Of a DNA stretch of 64,000 nucleotides, positions 19,262 through 34,200 are shown piece by piece. The DNA is taken from positions 1-64,000 of the forward strand of contig JADJHD010000017.1 in assembly GCA_016707705.1 (NCBI GenBank). Reading direction: 5' to 3'. Every line of letters starts with the position of its first letter. Position 1 is the first letter of the stretch. Under the pieces are notes generated by a model. That model was given only the letters and a program-made list of their open reading frames with translations. It did not search any database and was not told where the DNA came from. The translations under genes were made by a program, and so were the position numbers. This DNA comes from Bacteroidales bacterium (GTDB lineage: Bacteria; Bacteroidota; Bacteroidia; Bacteroidales; UBA4417).

Positions 19262-22200
19262 ATGAGAAATCTTTTCGTTAACCGCGAAGGAAACAATTTC
19301 CGCACAGGCAATCGTATGCCTGTTTTGTTTTTAATGGGTTTTGTCTGCATTACCTTAAGTATCAATCAAGTGCAGGCCCAGGCTGTGATTCACAGCGTCG
19401 GTCCCACTACAATCTGTGAGGGGGGCAGCACTACAATTGCTGTAACCATAGATGGGGGGGATCCTCCATTCACAGTGATTTATACCGACGGTACAAGTCA
19501 GTTTACAGTGACACCCTATACGGATGATAGTCCCATTACGGTATCGCCCATTATAACAACAACTTACACGCTGGTTAGTATAGCGTTTAGCAGTAACCCG
19601 GTTCAGTATCTCGGTGACCTGAGCGGATCGGTAACAATTACTGTTAATCCGCTGCCAATTAACCTCAGCATTTCAACCAATCCCGCAGCGCCGGTTTGTC
19701 CGGGGGTGAATTTTACACTCTCCGCATCAGCTACCTATGGCAGCACCTATGAGTTGTGGAATCAGGCGAATAATGCCAAGTTAGGAGATATCCCCTATAC
19801 AACCTCCATTGCTGCGACTACATCCTACAATGTGCATGCGATTAGTGCCAATGGATGTACAAAGTCGCAAGCTTATACGGTACAGGTTGACAATGTGGTA
19901 CCGACAATCAGTTGTCCGGCAAGTCAAAACCTGAACATGACGGCAGGGACTTGCACTGCGACGCTCCCTGATTACAGGGCAGGAGCTACGGCAAGTGATA
20001 ATTGCACCGCTGCAGGCTCCATAGTCAAAACACAAAATCCTGCTCCCGGCACTGTACTTGCCGGCGGTGACGGCTCCACACAATTGGTTACAATTACTGC
20101 CACTGATGCCAGTGGCAATTTTAGTTCTTGCTCCTTTACAGTTACCGTTCAGGATGTGGAAAATCCGGCAATCAGCGGAACATCTGTTACAGGAAACAAA
20201 AATACCGACGCTGGTCAATGTTACTATACTGTATCCGGAACTGAGTTCAATCCAACTGTAACCACCGATAACTGCGGAGTTCAATCGGTGGCCTATGCAG
20301 TAAGCGGAGCTACCACAGCATCAGGAACCAACAGCATGGCTAATGTACAGCTTTCAAAAGGCGCCAATGTTATTCTCTGGACAATCACCGATATCAATGG
20401 CAATACAAATACCTGGACCTTCACAATTACAGTTGTTGACAACCAGGATCCTCAGATTACAAATTGCCCCGCCAACCGTGACCTGAATATGAATGCAGGA
20501 ACATGCACGGCGACTCTTCCAAATTATATCACCACCCTTGGAATCACCGCAACCGATAATTGCGGAGCCGGAGGGGTAGTACTGACTCAATCACCTGTTG
20601 CTGCAACTGCCCTCAATGGCGGAGACGGATCAACCCAGTTGGTAACCATCACAGCAACTGATGCAAGTGGCAGAACCAGCACCTGTACATTTACTGTGAC
20701 AGTGCAGGATAACCAGAACCCTGAAATCAGTTGTCCGGCAAACATCTCCACAAACGTGGATGCCGGTTCCTGTGGTGCAGTTGTTACCTATACTGCTCCC
20801 GTTGGAACTGACAACTGCGCAGGAGTGTCAACCTCGCAGACTGCCGGTTTAGCTTCAGGTGTACTTTATCCGGTTGGTGTCACCACAAATACTTTTACCA
20901 GTACAGATGCTGCAGGCAACACCTCTAACTGCAGTTTCACTGTTACTGTGACCGACAACGAAAATCCAGTTATCAGCTGTCCGGAGAATATTACCGTAAC
21001 AGCTACAGCCGGAAGTTGTGGCAAGGTAGTAACCTACACTACTCCGGTTGGCACTGATTTTTGTGCCGGAGCGTCAACTCAGCAGACGACTGGTCTTGCA
21101 TCAGGCTCAACCTTCCCGGTTGGCGTGACCACAAATACCTTCGTGGTAACTGATGCCTCCAATAATACTGCTACCTGCAGCTTCACAGTGACGGTAACTG
21201 ATACTGAAGAACCAGTGATCAGCGATTGTCCGGCAAATATTACAGCCTCAAATACTGCCAACCAGTGTTCTGCTGTAGTAACCTGGACCGAACCTACCGC
21301 AACTGATAACTGCACTGCATCAGGAAGCCTAGTGTGGACAAAATCACATACTCCCGGTTCAACCTTCCCGGTAGGAACAACAACTGTTACCTATTCGGTT
21401 AAGGATGGATCCAATAATGTGAGTGATACTTGTACCTTCACAGTAACCGTAAATGATACCCAGAAACCGGTTATCAGCGGCTGCCCGGCAAATATTACCA
21501 AATCAAGTGATCCCGGAGTTTGTACTGCAGTTGTTTCCTGGACTGAACCATCGGCAACCGATAACTGTACAAGTTCAGGTAACCTTGTCTGGACAAAATC
21601 ACACACCCCGGGAACTTTGTTTACTGCCGGAACCACAGCAGTGACCTATACAGCAACCGATGCTGCAGGAAACATCAGCAATGTATGCAGTTTCAATGTT
21701 ACAGTGGTGGATAATCAGAAACCGGTAATCAGCGGTTGTCCGACAACGGTAGTTGTTGCCAATACAGCCGGACTTTGCACCGGAACTGCAAGTTGGACGG
21801 AACCTACTGCAACTGACAACTGTACTACAGCAGGAAGCCTTGTATGGACCAAGTCACATGTACCGGGAGCCACTTTCCCAATTGGAAACACAACAGTGAC
21901 CTATACTGTGAAGGATGCTTCAAACAATACCAGCAATCCATGTAGTTTTACTGTAACAGTAACTGAATCAGAAGCTCCTGTAGCCCGTTGCAAGGCAGCT
22001 ACTATCTACCTTAATGCATCCGGAATTGCTACCCTTGTTGTAGGAGATGTAAACGACGGATCAACCGATAACTGTACTGCACAAGGTAGTTTGATTATTA
22101 CTTTGAGCAAGACTTCCTTCAACTGTTCGAATAAGGGTGCCAATACAGTTGTTATGACTGTTAAGGATGCAGCAGGAAATACAAGTACCTGCAATGCATC

Positions 22201-25200
22201 TGTAACCGTTGCTGATAACCTCGCACCAACTGTTACTGCAACTGCACTGACGGTCACTTCTTCCATCAATGCTGACCCGAATCTATGCTATTACGTGATA
22301 AAAGGATCTGAATTTGATCCAACCGCCACTGACAATTGCACAGGTACAGTGCTTTCATATTCCATAAGCGGAGCAACTACACTTAGCGGAACAGGATCTT
22401 TGGCTGGCAAGCAACTTCTGAAAGGTGCCAATGTCATTACCTGGAATGCAACTGATGCAGCAGGAAATGTGAGTACGGTACCGCTTGAATTCACCAAGAC
22501 AGTAGTGGACAACCAATCGCCTATCATTTCAAGTATTGGTAACCAGAACCGCAACACCAACACAGGTTGCGGTTATACTGTTTCAGGAACTGAATTCGAT
22601 GCAACATATTCTGATAACTGCTCGGTAACTTCTGTTACCTATACCATAAATTCCAATGCTCCTGTTTCAGCAACCACCCTTGCAGGTGTTGTACTGCCAA
22701 CAGGTTTGAACAATATTGTCTGGACTGTAAGCGACGGAACCAATACCCGTACCAGTTCATTCAGGGTAACCGTTGCTGATGATGATGCACCGGTAATCAA
22801 CCCAATGCCAAATATCAATGAAAGCATCTCAACCGGATGCGGAATTGTTGTAACCTGGGCAACACCAACCTACAGCGACAACTGTGCCGTTACAATTTTC
22901 GGACAGGTAGCAGGACTTCCAAGCGGAAGCACCTTCCCTGTCGGTACTACCCTGATTCGCTACTGGGCTAAGGATGCAGCAGGAAATACCACTTACATGA
23001 GCTTTAATGTAATTGTTACTGACCTCACCCCTCCAAATCTTACCTGTCCTGCAGGAAGCACCCCACTCAGTCCATTTGTAAGAGAAGCCGGTACGGGCGT
23101 TTGTTTCTATACAGTTGTTGGAACGGAATTTGACCCAACTACTGACGATGGATGTGCAGTATCAGCTATCAATTCATTTGACGGAAGCAATACCCTGGCT
23201 GGAAAGCAGATACCTGTTGGTTCAGATACCATTGTGTGGACTGCAACTGACGGATCAAACAACTCATCAACCTGTACAATTTATGTAAGGGTAGATGATA
23301 ATCAGGATCCGATTTTCGATCAGCCAACAGGATCACCTGCAGGCAGTTATGCATATGCAAAATTCACTGATCCGGGCGTTTGCTATTATACAGTTCCAGG
23401 AACTGATTTTGACCTTCGCAATGTTGGTGATAACTGTTCTACCCAGAATCCAACCTATGTAATTACCAAGAATGGAAGTACAATATTTACCGGCAGCAGT
23501 TCATTGTCCGGTTTGCAGCTTGCCAAAGATCCGACTCATAGTTATTCCATCGTATGGACGCTTTCTGATGTTAACGGCAATACAGTAGTATCGACTCCAT
23601 TCACCATCAGTGTTACTGATAATCAGGCCCCGGTATATGTATGCCATGGAAATTTAGTTCGCCAGGTACCTGCCGGACAGTGTAATTATGTTGTTTCAGG
23701 AACTGAGTTTGATCCAAGTTCAATAACTGATAACTGCGATGCAACTTTTACCATCAGCTACACCCTTGACGCAGTGCCGGGTGTTGGAACAAGCCTTGCA
23801 GGAGTGGAACTCAGTGGCGGAACCCACACTATTGTATGGACCATAACTGACCAGTCAGGTAACTCAAAAGATTGCGGATTCAATGTAAAGGTCATTGACA
23901 ATACCAATCCTGTAATCACCCCGATAGCCGATCAGGACAGAAATGCTCCCGGCGATGTTTGCTATTATATCGCTGTAAACGGAGAATTTAATCCATCAGT
24001 TTCCGACAACTGTAACGTAACATTGGTAAACAACCAGAATAATTCAAACACACTCGACGGATTTCAGTTCCCGGTTGGAATCACAGTAGTAGTTTGGACT
24101 GCTACCGACCCAAGCGGGAATGCAACAACGATGCAGTTTGAAGTAAATGTGCATGATGTAACAGCTCCAACTTATGAGCTTCCTGCAACAGCCACACGTT
24201 CAACTTCATCAACAAGTTGCTATTACACTACCGTTGGAACAGAATTTGACCCTGCAAGTGTTGTAGATAATTGTACTCCCGGAAACTTCAATATCCTTAA
24301 TAATTATAACCTCTACAGATCACTTGAGTATGTAAACTTCCCGGTTGGAACAACAAATGTTGAATGGACCGTCAAGGACTTTTACGGCAATTCAAGGAAA
24401 AAGACAATTGCCATTACCGTTGTAGATGATGTGGATCCAGTAATCTCCTGCCCTGCAGAAGCTTACACCCGCGTTATTGACATAGGACACACCTATTACA
24501 CTGTAGGTGTTAATGAATTTAAGCCGATTGCTACCGACAATTGCAGTCTGTCATCCTACACCAATAGCTTTAACGGAACATCCAGCCTGAATGGCGCTCA
24601 TCTTGACGCCGGTACTCATACCATTACTTGGACAGCAGTTGACCCATCAGGTAATATTACCACCTGTGACGTTGTTGTTAATGTACTTACCGACCTCTAT
24701 CCTCCAATCACTTGCGTAGGGGATAAACTTAAGAATACAAATACCGGAGTGTGCAGTTACACAGTTGTGGGCACTGAATTCAATGCTACCTCCACTTCAC
24801 CTGCTGCAACACTTACCAACGACTATAATAGTTCCTCCACATTGGCAGGAGCTGTTTTCCCTGTAGGCACATACATTGTTACCTGGACAGCCACTCAGAC
24901 CATTAACGGAACTGTTTACACCAATACCTGTGCTTTCTATGTATTTGTTGAAGATCATGAGAACCCTGTTATTACCCCGGCAGCCAATATCAATACCACA
25001 ACCAACAGCGGCTGCTATGCCTTTGGTCTTGATCTTGGTACTCCTGTAAGAAGTGACAACTGCGGAATCAACTACTACACCAGCAATGCCCCTGTATACT
25101 TCCCTATTGGAACCACCAATGTTACCTGGTGGGTACAGGATATTCACGGAAATATTGGAACTGCGGTTCAAACTGTTACAGTTGTGGATGATGATGACCC

Positions 25201-28200
25201 AATCCTCAGCTGTCCGCCGCCATTCTGTCGTGAAGCAGATGATCCACTGGGAACATATTATACCGTTAACGGATATGAATTTGGCCCATTTGGTGTATAT
25301 GATTGTTCATCCATTTCAACCTATACCAACAACTTCAACGGTTTAAGCTATCTCGGTGGCGAACAGTTGCCTGTTGGAACCCATAATATTGTCTGGACAG
25401 CCACAGATGCAGCAGGAAACACATCCTCCTGCACCGTTCAGATTGTAGTAAGCAATACTGCAAATCCACCTGTAACTTGCCGTGCAAACATCCTTGTTGG
25501 AACTGATGCAGGAGTGTGCAGTTATACCGTAGTAGGTTCAGAGTTTGACATTACTTCTACTGCAACACCTCCACCAACACTCACCTATTCAAACAGTTTC
25601 AACGGAAATTCCACCCTTGCCGGTGCAGTTCTTCCAGAAGGAAGCACAATCATTACCTGGACTGTTAGTGACGGAACCAATACCAATGTATGCTGTACAT
25701 ACACTATCACAGTTTATGATGATGAGAACCCTGTTGTAACCTGGCCTGCAAATGTTACCGTTAATGTTGATGCCGGATCATGCACAGCAACCAACGTTGA
25801 TCTGGGAACTCCCACTGCTACTGATAACTGCGGCGCTCCAGGAACAATTACCTATTCCCATTATCCATCCGGAGACGATTTCGACAGAGGAACTACCAAT
25901 GTTTACTGGACAGCAACCGATGCCAATGGCAGGGAAGTATACCATACACAAACCGTAACTGTTGTTGATAACATTCCTCCGGTAATTAATTGTCCATTAA
26001 CCACTTACTATCGTGAATTTGACAATCTGTATGTTGACTATTATACCGTAAAGGGAAGTGAATTCCGTCCTTCATACAGCGATAACTGCAGCGTTTCCTC
26101 CTATGTGAATGATTTCAATAATTCCAATTATCTGAATGGCGTTCATCTCAGCATTGGCGACCATGCCATTACCTGGGTAGTAACTGATGGAAGCGGCAAT
26201 ACTGATACCTGTGTTGTAAATGTTACAATTGTAGATTCGTTCAAACCAAGAATCAGTTGTGTTGACAATGCAAACAGGAATAACAATTCCGGATGCAATT
26301 ATGTAGTTAGCGGCACTGAACTTGATGCAAGCTTTATTTCCCTTTCGATTATTGCCGGCAGAACGCTTACTCACAATTTTGCTTCAGCTCCTTTGACTAC
26401 AACTCTTGACGGAGCATCATTCCCAGCCGGAACCACTACAGTTATTTGGACTGCAAAGCAGACTATTGATGGAACAGAATACACAAGTACATGCACTCAC
26501 ACTATTACTGTGATTGACAATGTTGCTCCGGTATTCTCACCAGATCCACCAATGGTGACCGTTAATGTTGACCCCGGTACCTGTACTAAAACCATGACAC
26601 TGGCTACCCCAACTGCAACCGATAATTGCGGAGTGGTAGTTCTTGCAAGCAATGCACCTGCAACCTTCCTGCTGGATACAACCAATGTTCGCTGGACAGC
26701 AACTGACCCAAGCGGAAATGTAGCAGTTTATTACCAGAAGGTTGTTGTAAACGATAATGAAGGACCAGTAATTACCGGCTGTCCTTCAACCATAACTGTC
26801 CTTTCATCAGGAAACGGATGTACTGCAATGGCTTCATGGCCTCCGCTTCAGGCAACCGACGCATGTAGTGGTGTGGCTTCATTTGTTACCAACCATGATC
26901 CCGGAAGCCTGTTTACAGTAGGCACAACATCTGTAACCTATACAGCTACAGATAACCGTGGCAATGTAAGCACCTGCCAGTTTAATGTAGTAGTCCAGGA
27001 TACTCCTCCAAGTATTAGTTGCGTAACCAATAAAGTCAGAAATACCAATTCGGGCCTTTGCTCCTATCAGGTTATGGGTAATGAATTTGACCCGACTGAT
27101 TATACTGACAATTGCGCTCTTCCAACCATTACCTACAAGTTTGTTGATGCTGTAAGCGGTGATACCATCACTGGCAGCAATACAATGTCAGGTGTTGCTA
27201 TTCCAAGAGGACATGGAATTGGAGCTACCGGACAGACCAGAATTACCTGGACAGCCACCGATATGAACGGCAATATCGATACCTGTAATTTCATGGTTAC
27301 CATTGAAGACCATGAAGCACCGGTAATTGTTGTGCCTGGCAACCAAACAAGACATACTGACCTGAATCAGAACTATTATACTGTGCAGGGTGATGAATTT
27401 GATGACGTTACTGCAACCGATAACTGCGGTATTGTAGTAAAACTTGTAAATGAATACGGACTTTCAACCCTTGCCGGATTGCATCTGCATCTTGGTGAAA
27501 ATACCGTTACCTGGCATGCTGAAGATGATAAGGGCAACCGTAGTGAAGCCGTCTTTTATGCCTATGTAATTGATGACGAACCTCCCCGACTTTTAACTGC
27601 ACCTGCAAGTACAACAGCTTATGCTACCAATAGCTGTGGTGCCATTGTTTCCTATGTACCTCCTGTATTCATTGATAACGTAACTCCGGAAGATAGCCTG
27701 ATTATCACTGTATTGCCAAATTATGCAGATCCGGGTTATACCTTCCCTGTTGGAGTAACTGAGGTTACCTATACCGTTGTTGATTCAACCGGTAATTCCC
27801 TGATTTATTCATTTGATATAACAGTCCTGGATACAGTTTCCCCAACAATTACCTGTCATGCAGGATCACCATTCTACAGAAATACAGATGTTGATGAAGC
27901 ATTCTATACCACTGACGGAACTGAATTTGATCCTACCTACCTTGATAATTGCTACGTTGAATTAACCAATAGCTACAACCATACAGAAAGCCTGGCAGAT
28001 GCCACCTTCCCTGTAGGGATAACCAATGTAACCTGGACAGCAGTTGATTCAAGCAATAATGCCTCTTCCTGCATCATTCAGGTAATAGTGGAGGATCATC
28101 AGCTACCATTGATTGATCATTGTCCGGATGCAACCGTTGCCAAGAATGCAGAGTCCGGCGTATGCTACTATCTCATTCCAGGATCAGAATATGACCCATA

Positions 28201-31200
28201 CGGATTCTCAGATAATGACGAGCTCTCAAAACTCACCTATTCAATCAACGGAGGACCGGAAATCGGCACCAATCTAAGCACTACCCTTGTTGGACAGCAA
28301 ATACCGGTTGGTACTGTTGCGCAGCCAACAACAACAGTGGTTTGGAGGCTCTATGATGTAAGCGGAAATTCCAGTGCAACCTGTACCACTGTCTTTACAG
28401 TTACAGATATTGAAGATCCACTAGTAAATACCGTTGAAAACCAGTACAGAAGCATTGACGCAGGTGTGAATCATTACACTTCAAAGTCTCCTGCTGATGA
28501 CGACTGGGATCCAATAGTATCCGACAACTGCGAGGTTGCAACAATAACCTACACGATCGATGGAGGAACCTCTGTTGGAACTGACACAACAACTACAATT
28601 ATTGGAGTTCAGTTTGCAATTGGAGAACATACCGTTATCTGGACAGTTACCGATATTCATGGCAATTCAAGCACAGGAAGCTACAAGGTTATCATTACTG
28701 ATGACCAGAATCCGGGTGTTGTTTGCAATCCATTAACTGTCTACCTGGATGCTAGCGGTAATTACACACTCGACAGTACTGATATTGCTGCAATTGCACT
28801 TGGTTCAAATGACCCGGGCGGAATTGCCAGCATGACAGTTACCCCGGATGTGTTTGACTGCTCCTATTCCGGAGATAATAACGTACTCCTTACAGTAACT
28901 GACTCAACAGGAAACGCTGCAACCTGCACCGCTGTAGTAACTGTTGAAGATACGATCCATCCGACTGCTGTTTGCAAGGATATTACCGTATACCTGGATG
29001 TACTTGGATCAGCAACCATACTTGCATCCGATATTGACAACGGATCTTCCGATGCATGCGGAATCATGGACCTCTCAGCCAGTCAGACAGAATTTGACTG
29101 CGGCGATGTTGGAACCAATAGTGTTACACTTACTGTTACCGACTATAATGGCAATATATCTACGTGTACATCAACAGTTACCGTTGTTGACGACATCAAT
29201 CCCGTTGCCGTTTGCAAAAATATAACGATTAACCTGGCAGCCAATGGAACAAAGACCATCACAGGTCTTGATATTGACAATGGCTCATACGACAACTGCG
29301 CCAGCGTTCTTGTAAGAACTGCTACACCCAACACATTTGACTGTACCGATATTGGAACAAACAATGTTGTTCTGCGTGTAACTGACCCAGCCGGAAACTT
29401 TGATGAATGCACCGCTGTTGTGACGGTGGTCGACAATACAGCACCAACTGCTGTTTGCCAGAATATCACTGTACAATTGGATGGAACCGGACATGCAAAC
29501 ATAACAGCCAATCTGGTTAACAATGGCTCAAGTGATGCCTGCGGAATTGCAAGCCTCGCTATAGACAAATCAACCTTTGATTGCACAAATCTTGGTTCAA
29601 ATCCTGCCACCAACACAGTAACCCTTACCGTTACCGATAATAATGGCAACAGTTCAACCTGCACTTCCCTTGTAACCGTAGCTGACCAGGTAGCGCCTGT
29701 CATCACATGCGGGGTAAGCGGAAATCAGGCAGTAAATACTGACAATAACCTTTGTACCTATACTCATCCCAACAATAACTGGAATACTTCAGCAACTGAC
29801 GGTTGCACAACGGTAAGCTCAATTACCTATGAACTGACAGGAGCAACAACCGGCACAGGTACTACTCTTAACGGAGTGGTATTCAATACCGGCGTTACTA
29901 CAGTTACCTGGACCGCAACTGACCCTTCGGCCAATAGCTCAACCTGTTCATTTACTGTAACTGTAACGGATGCCCAGCTTCCAACTGCAGTTTGCAAGGT
30001 AAAAACAGTACAGCTCAATGCCGGCGGAACTGCCAGTATCACAGCAGGCGACATCGACAACGGATCAACCGATAATTGTGGAATCCAGAGCCTTGCAGTG
30101 AGTCCAAACAGTTTTGATTGCGACAATCTGGGTGCAAATACTGTAACCCTGACTGTAACTGATGTCAATGGCAATGTAGCAACTTGTACATCTACTGTAA
30201 CTGTTCAGGATCTTATCGCTCCAGTGGCAGCCTGCAAGGACATTACTGTTCAGCTGGCAGCCAACGGCACTGCAACCATTGCTGGAATTGATGTAGACAA
30301 TGGATCAACTGACAATTGCAGCATCAGCGCCCGCACTGTAAGCCCGAATACATTTAACTGCACAAATATCGGCACACCTGTAACTGTTACACTTATCGTT
30401 TCAGATCCAGCCAGTAATTCCGATACTTGTACTGCTACTGTTACAGTTGTGGACAATGTTCCTCCAACTGCAGTTTGCAAGAATATTACTGTTCAGTTAA
30501 ACGGAGCCGGCACTGTTACCATAGTAGCCGGTGATATCAATAACGGATCAAGTGATGCGTGTGGAATAGCAAGCCTCGCTGCTTCAAAGACCACATTCAC
30601 CTGTGCTAATCTTGGTGCAAACAATGATACTTTAACTGTAACCGATAACCACGGCAATGTGTCAACCTGCGTTGCAGTTGTGACAGTCCAGGATCAGGTT
30701 GATCCTGAGATTACCTGTGCAGTAAGCGGAAATCAGGCAGTAACCACCGACAACGGTGTTTGTACCTATACACATCCTAACGTAAGCTGGGATGCTTCTG
30801 CAACTGATAACTGTACATCAATAGCTTCACTTACCTATACCCTCACCGGTGTTACAACCGGAACAGGCACAAGTCTGAGCGGTGTAGTATTCAACAAGGG
30901 TGTTACAACCGTTACATGGACAGCAGTTGACGGATCCACCAACAGCTCAAGCTGCAGCTTTACAGTAACAGTAACTGATGATGAAAACCCAGTTGCTCTA
31001 TGCAAGGCATATACTGCAGAACTGAGAAGAAACGGAAGTGCAGCGGTTAATCCAACCATGATTAACAATACATCAACCGATAACTGCGGAATCGTCACTT
31101 ATCTGGTATCAAAGAACAATGTTGCATTCAGTGATTCTGTAATTTATCATTGCTCAGATGTTGGTGCAAATACCATCTACCTGAAGGTAATTGATGCAGC

Positions 31201-34200
31201 CGGCAATTTCCATGTCTGCTCAAATACCGTAACTGTTGAGGACACTCTGGCTCCAACACTGGATGACCTTTCCGACAGGAATGAAGTAACTGATACCGAT
31301 GTTTGTACCTATACCCATAGTGATAATCTCTGGGATGTTACTGACAATTGTGATCCTTATCCAACAAAAACATATACAGTAAGCGGTGCAACCACAGTTG
31401 TAACACTTCCTGATACCACCCTCAACGGACAGGTATTCGAGAAGGGAACAACAGTGGTAACTTGGACAGCTACTGATGGTTATGGAAACACTACCACCAC
31501 ATCCTTCAATGTTGTGGTAACCGATGACCAGAATCCAGCCATAACTTGTCCGGGCAACATCACTCAAAGTGTTGCATTAGCCGGAAACACATCTGCGGTA
31601 GTAGATCCAATTGCTGCTCCAACCCGTTCAGATAACTGCGCTGTTACCAAACTCACCTATGCCCTTTCAGGAGCAACGGTTGCAGCCGCACAGGCCAACG
31701 GAATCAATGAACTGCTAAGCGGTACATTCAATCTGGGAACCACGACGGTAACTTATGTAGCATACGATGCAGCAGGCAACAGTCAAACCTGCAGCTTTAC
31801 AGTGACCATAAATGCTTTGCCTCCTGATGCTGTAACTGTTAGCCCTACTTCCATCATCACCTATGAAAACATCAATCCTAAGCCTACCTTCTCAGTAGTA
31901 CTGCCGGTAGCACCATCAGGAAATGTTGTTTTCGACCTTTCAAGCTCCGACCTTACCGAAGGAACATTATCAACCAGCCGCTTAACCTTTACCACAGCCA
32001 ACTGGAGCACTCCTCAGGTTGTAACTGTAACAGGTGTAAACGATGATGTTGATGATGGAGATATTAACTATACAGTAGTCATAGTAACCAACCAGCTTCT
32101 TACAGATGTTGGTTCCGGATATTACTTTGCTGAACCTGCTGATGTTGCAGCTGTCAATATTGACAATGATGCAGCCGGAATTACAGTTAATCCTACTAAC
32201 ATTACCACAACTGAAGCTGGTGGAACAGGTTCCTTTACTGTTAAGCTGAATTCAGAACCTACAGCCAATGTAACCATAACTCTCAGCAGCGATGACCTTA
32301 CTGAAGGTGATGTAACAACCCCTGCCGGAAAATCGCTCACATTTACCCCGGTTAACTGGAATACAACACAAACCGTAATCGTTACAGGAATTGATGACCT
32401 GATTGTTGATGGCACTGTTGTCTATCATATTATAACCAGCAACGCCTCATCCACTGATACTACCTACGACAACAGGGTAGCAGCCGACGTGAATGTGAAC
32501 AGTACTGACAATGATGCGGCAGGCTTTGTTGTATCCCCACTCTCCCTTTCTACTTCAGAGGCAGGAACAACAGCAACCTTCACAGTGGTATTAACCAGCA
32601 AACCCGCTACTGATACTGAGAATTACAATGTAGTAGTTGATGTAACCAGCAGCGACACAACCGAAGGTACGGTATCACCTGCTCTGCTAACCTTTACTGC
32701 TGCAGATTGGAATGTTCCTCAAACAGTAACCGTAACAGGTGTAGATGATATAGTTGTTGACGGCAATGTCACCTATACTGTTGTAAATGCAGTCAATGCT
32801 TTCGGAACCACAGATCCAAATTACGATCCTCTTAATCCAAATGATGTTACTGTCAACAACCTTGACAATGATGCAGCTACATTGGCAATTGACAATGTAA
32901 TCCATCTTGAAGGCAATGCCGGTACAACCACTTATTTATTCACTGTTACACATTCAGGAGCTCAGGTAATTGGAGGTTATTCAGTTACCTATTATTCCCA
33001 GAATGTAACCACCAAATTCCCTTCAGACTACACATCGGTATCCGGTGCTTTGACTTTTGACGGAACAGTTGGAGAAACCAAGACCGTAACCGTCCTTGTA
33101 AATGGTGATGTAATGGTTGAAGGAAATGAAACTTTCAGGGTGGTTCTGAATGCAGTTACTGCTCCGGGAAGAAATGTAACCATCCCAGAAATTGGCAAGA
33201 GAGGTACAGGAACAATTACCAATGATGATAATGCTACCCTTGCCATCAATGATGTTTCAACAACTGAAGGAAACAGCGGCACAAAGACCCTGACCTTTAA
33301 TGTTACCCTGAGCATGGACGTAGAAGATGGTCTTACATTAAGCTATGCTTCTGCTGACAATACAGCCACAACAGCTGATGCAGACTATGTATTGAAATCA
33401 GGCACACTGACCTTTGCAGGAACCATGAATGAAGTCCAGACAATTGGAGTAACCATCAATGGCGACCAAAAGGTAGAGCTTGATGAAACCTTCCTGATGG
33501 GCCTCAGCAATATCGTTCCTGTTAGTGCACCAGCCGGAACCATCACATTCTCTGATAATTCCGGAACCGGAACAATCCAGAATGACGATGCAGCAGTGCT
33601 TACAGTTACGGGATTCACAGTAAGTGAAACAGCCGGAACCGCTGACTTCACCATTACTATGGATAAATCCGTCCAGACAGCCTTCACTGTTGATTTCGCA
33701 ACAGCTGACCATACAGCTCTGGATGGCCTGGATTATACAGCAGTACCCACAACAACACTGAATTTCGGTGGAGCCAATTTAAATACTCAGACTGTAACAG
33801 TCACCATTGCCAATGACAATCTGGTTGAACCTACTGAAGATCTCTATGGAAGGTTGAGCAACCTGCAGGCAGGCGGACAAAGTGTTACACTTTCAGGTGG
33901 TGGTGCTACCACACAGGCTCAGGGCTATATTACTGACAATGAAACAGCCGGTGTAAGTATCAGCGACATGTTAGTTGCCGAAGATGCCGGAACTGCAGTA
34001 TTCACTGTTACATTATCAGGAAACATACAGGATGCATTATCAGTAAACTATGCCACATCCAATGGAACAGCTCTGCAACCCAGTGACTATACAAGCACTT
34101 CAGGTACATTGACCTTTAGTGCAGGTTCAGCAAGCCTAAGCACATTGACCATCACCGTGCCAATTATTGATGACACCAGAGCTGAGCCAACTGAAAACTA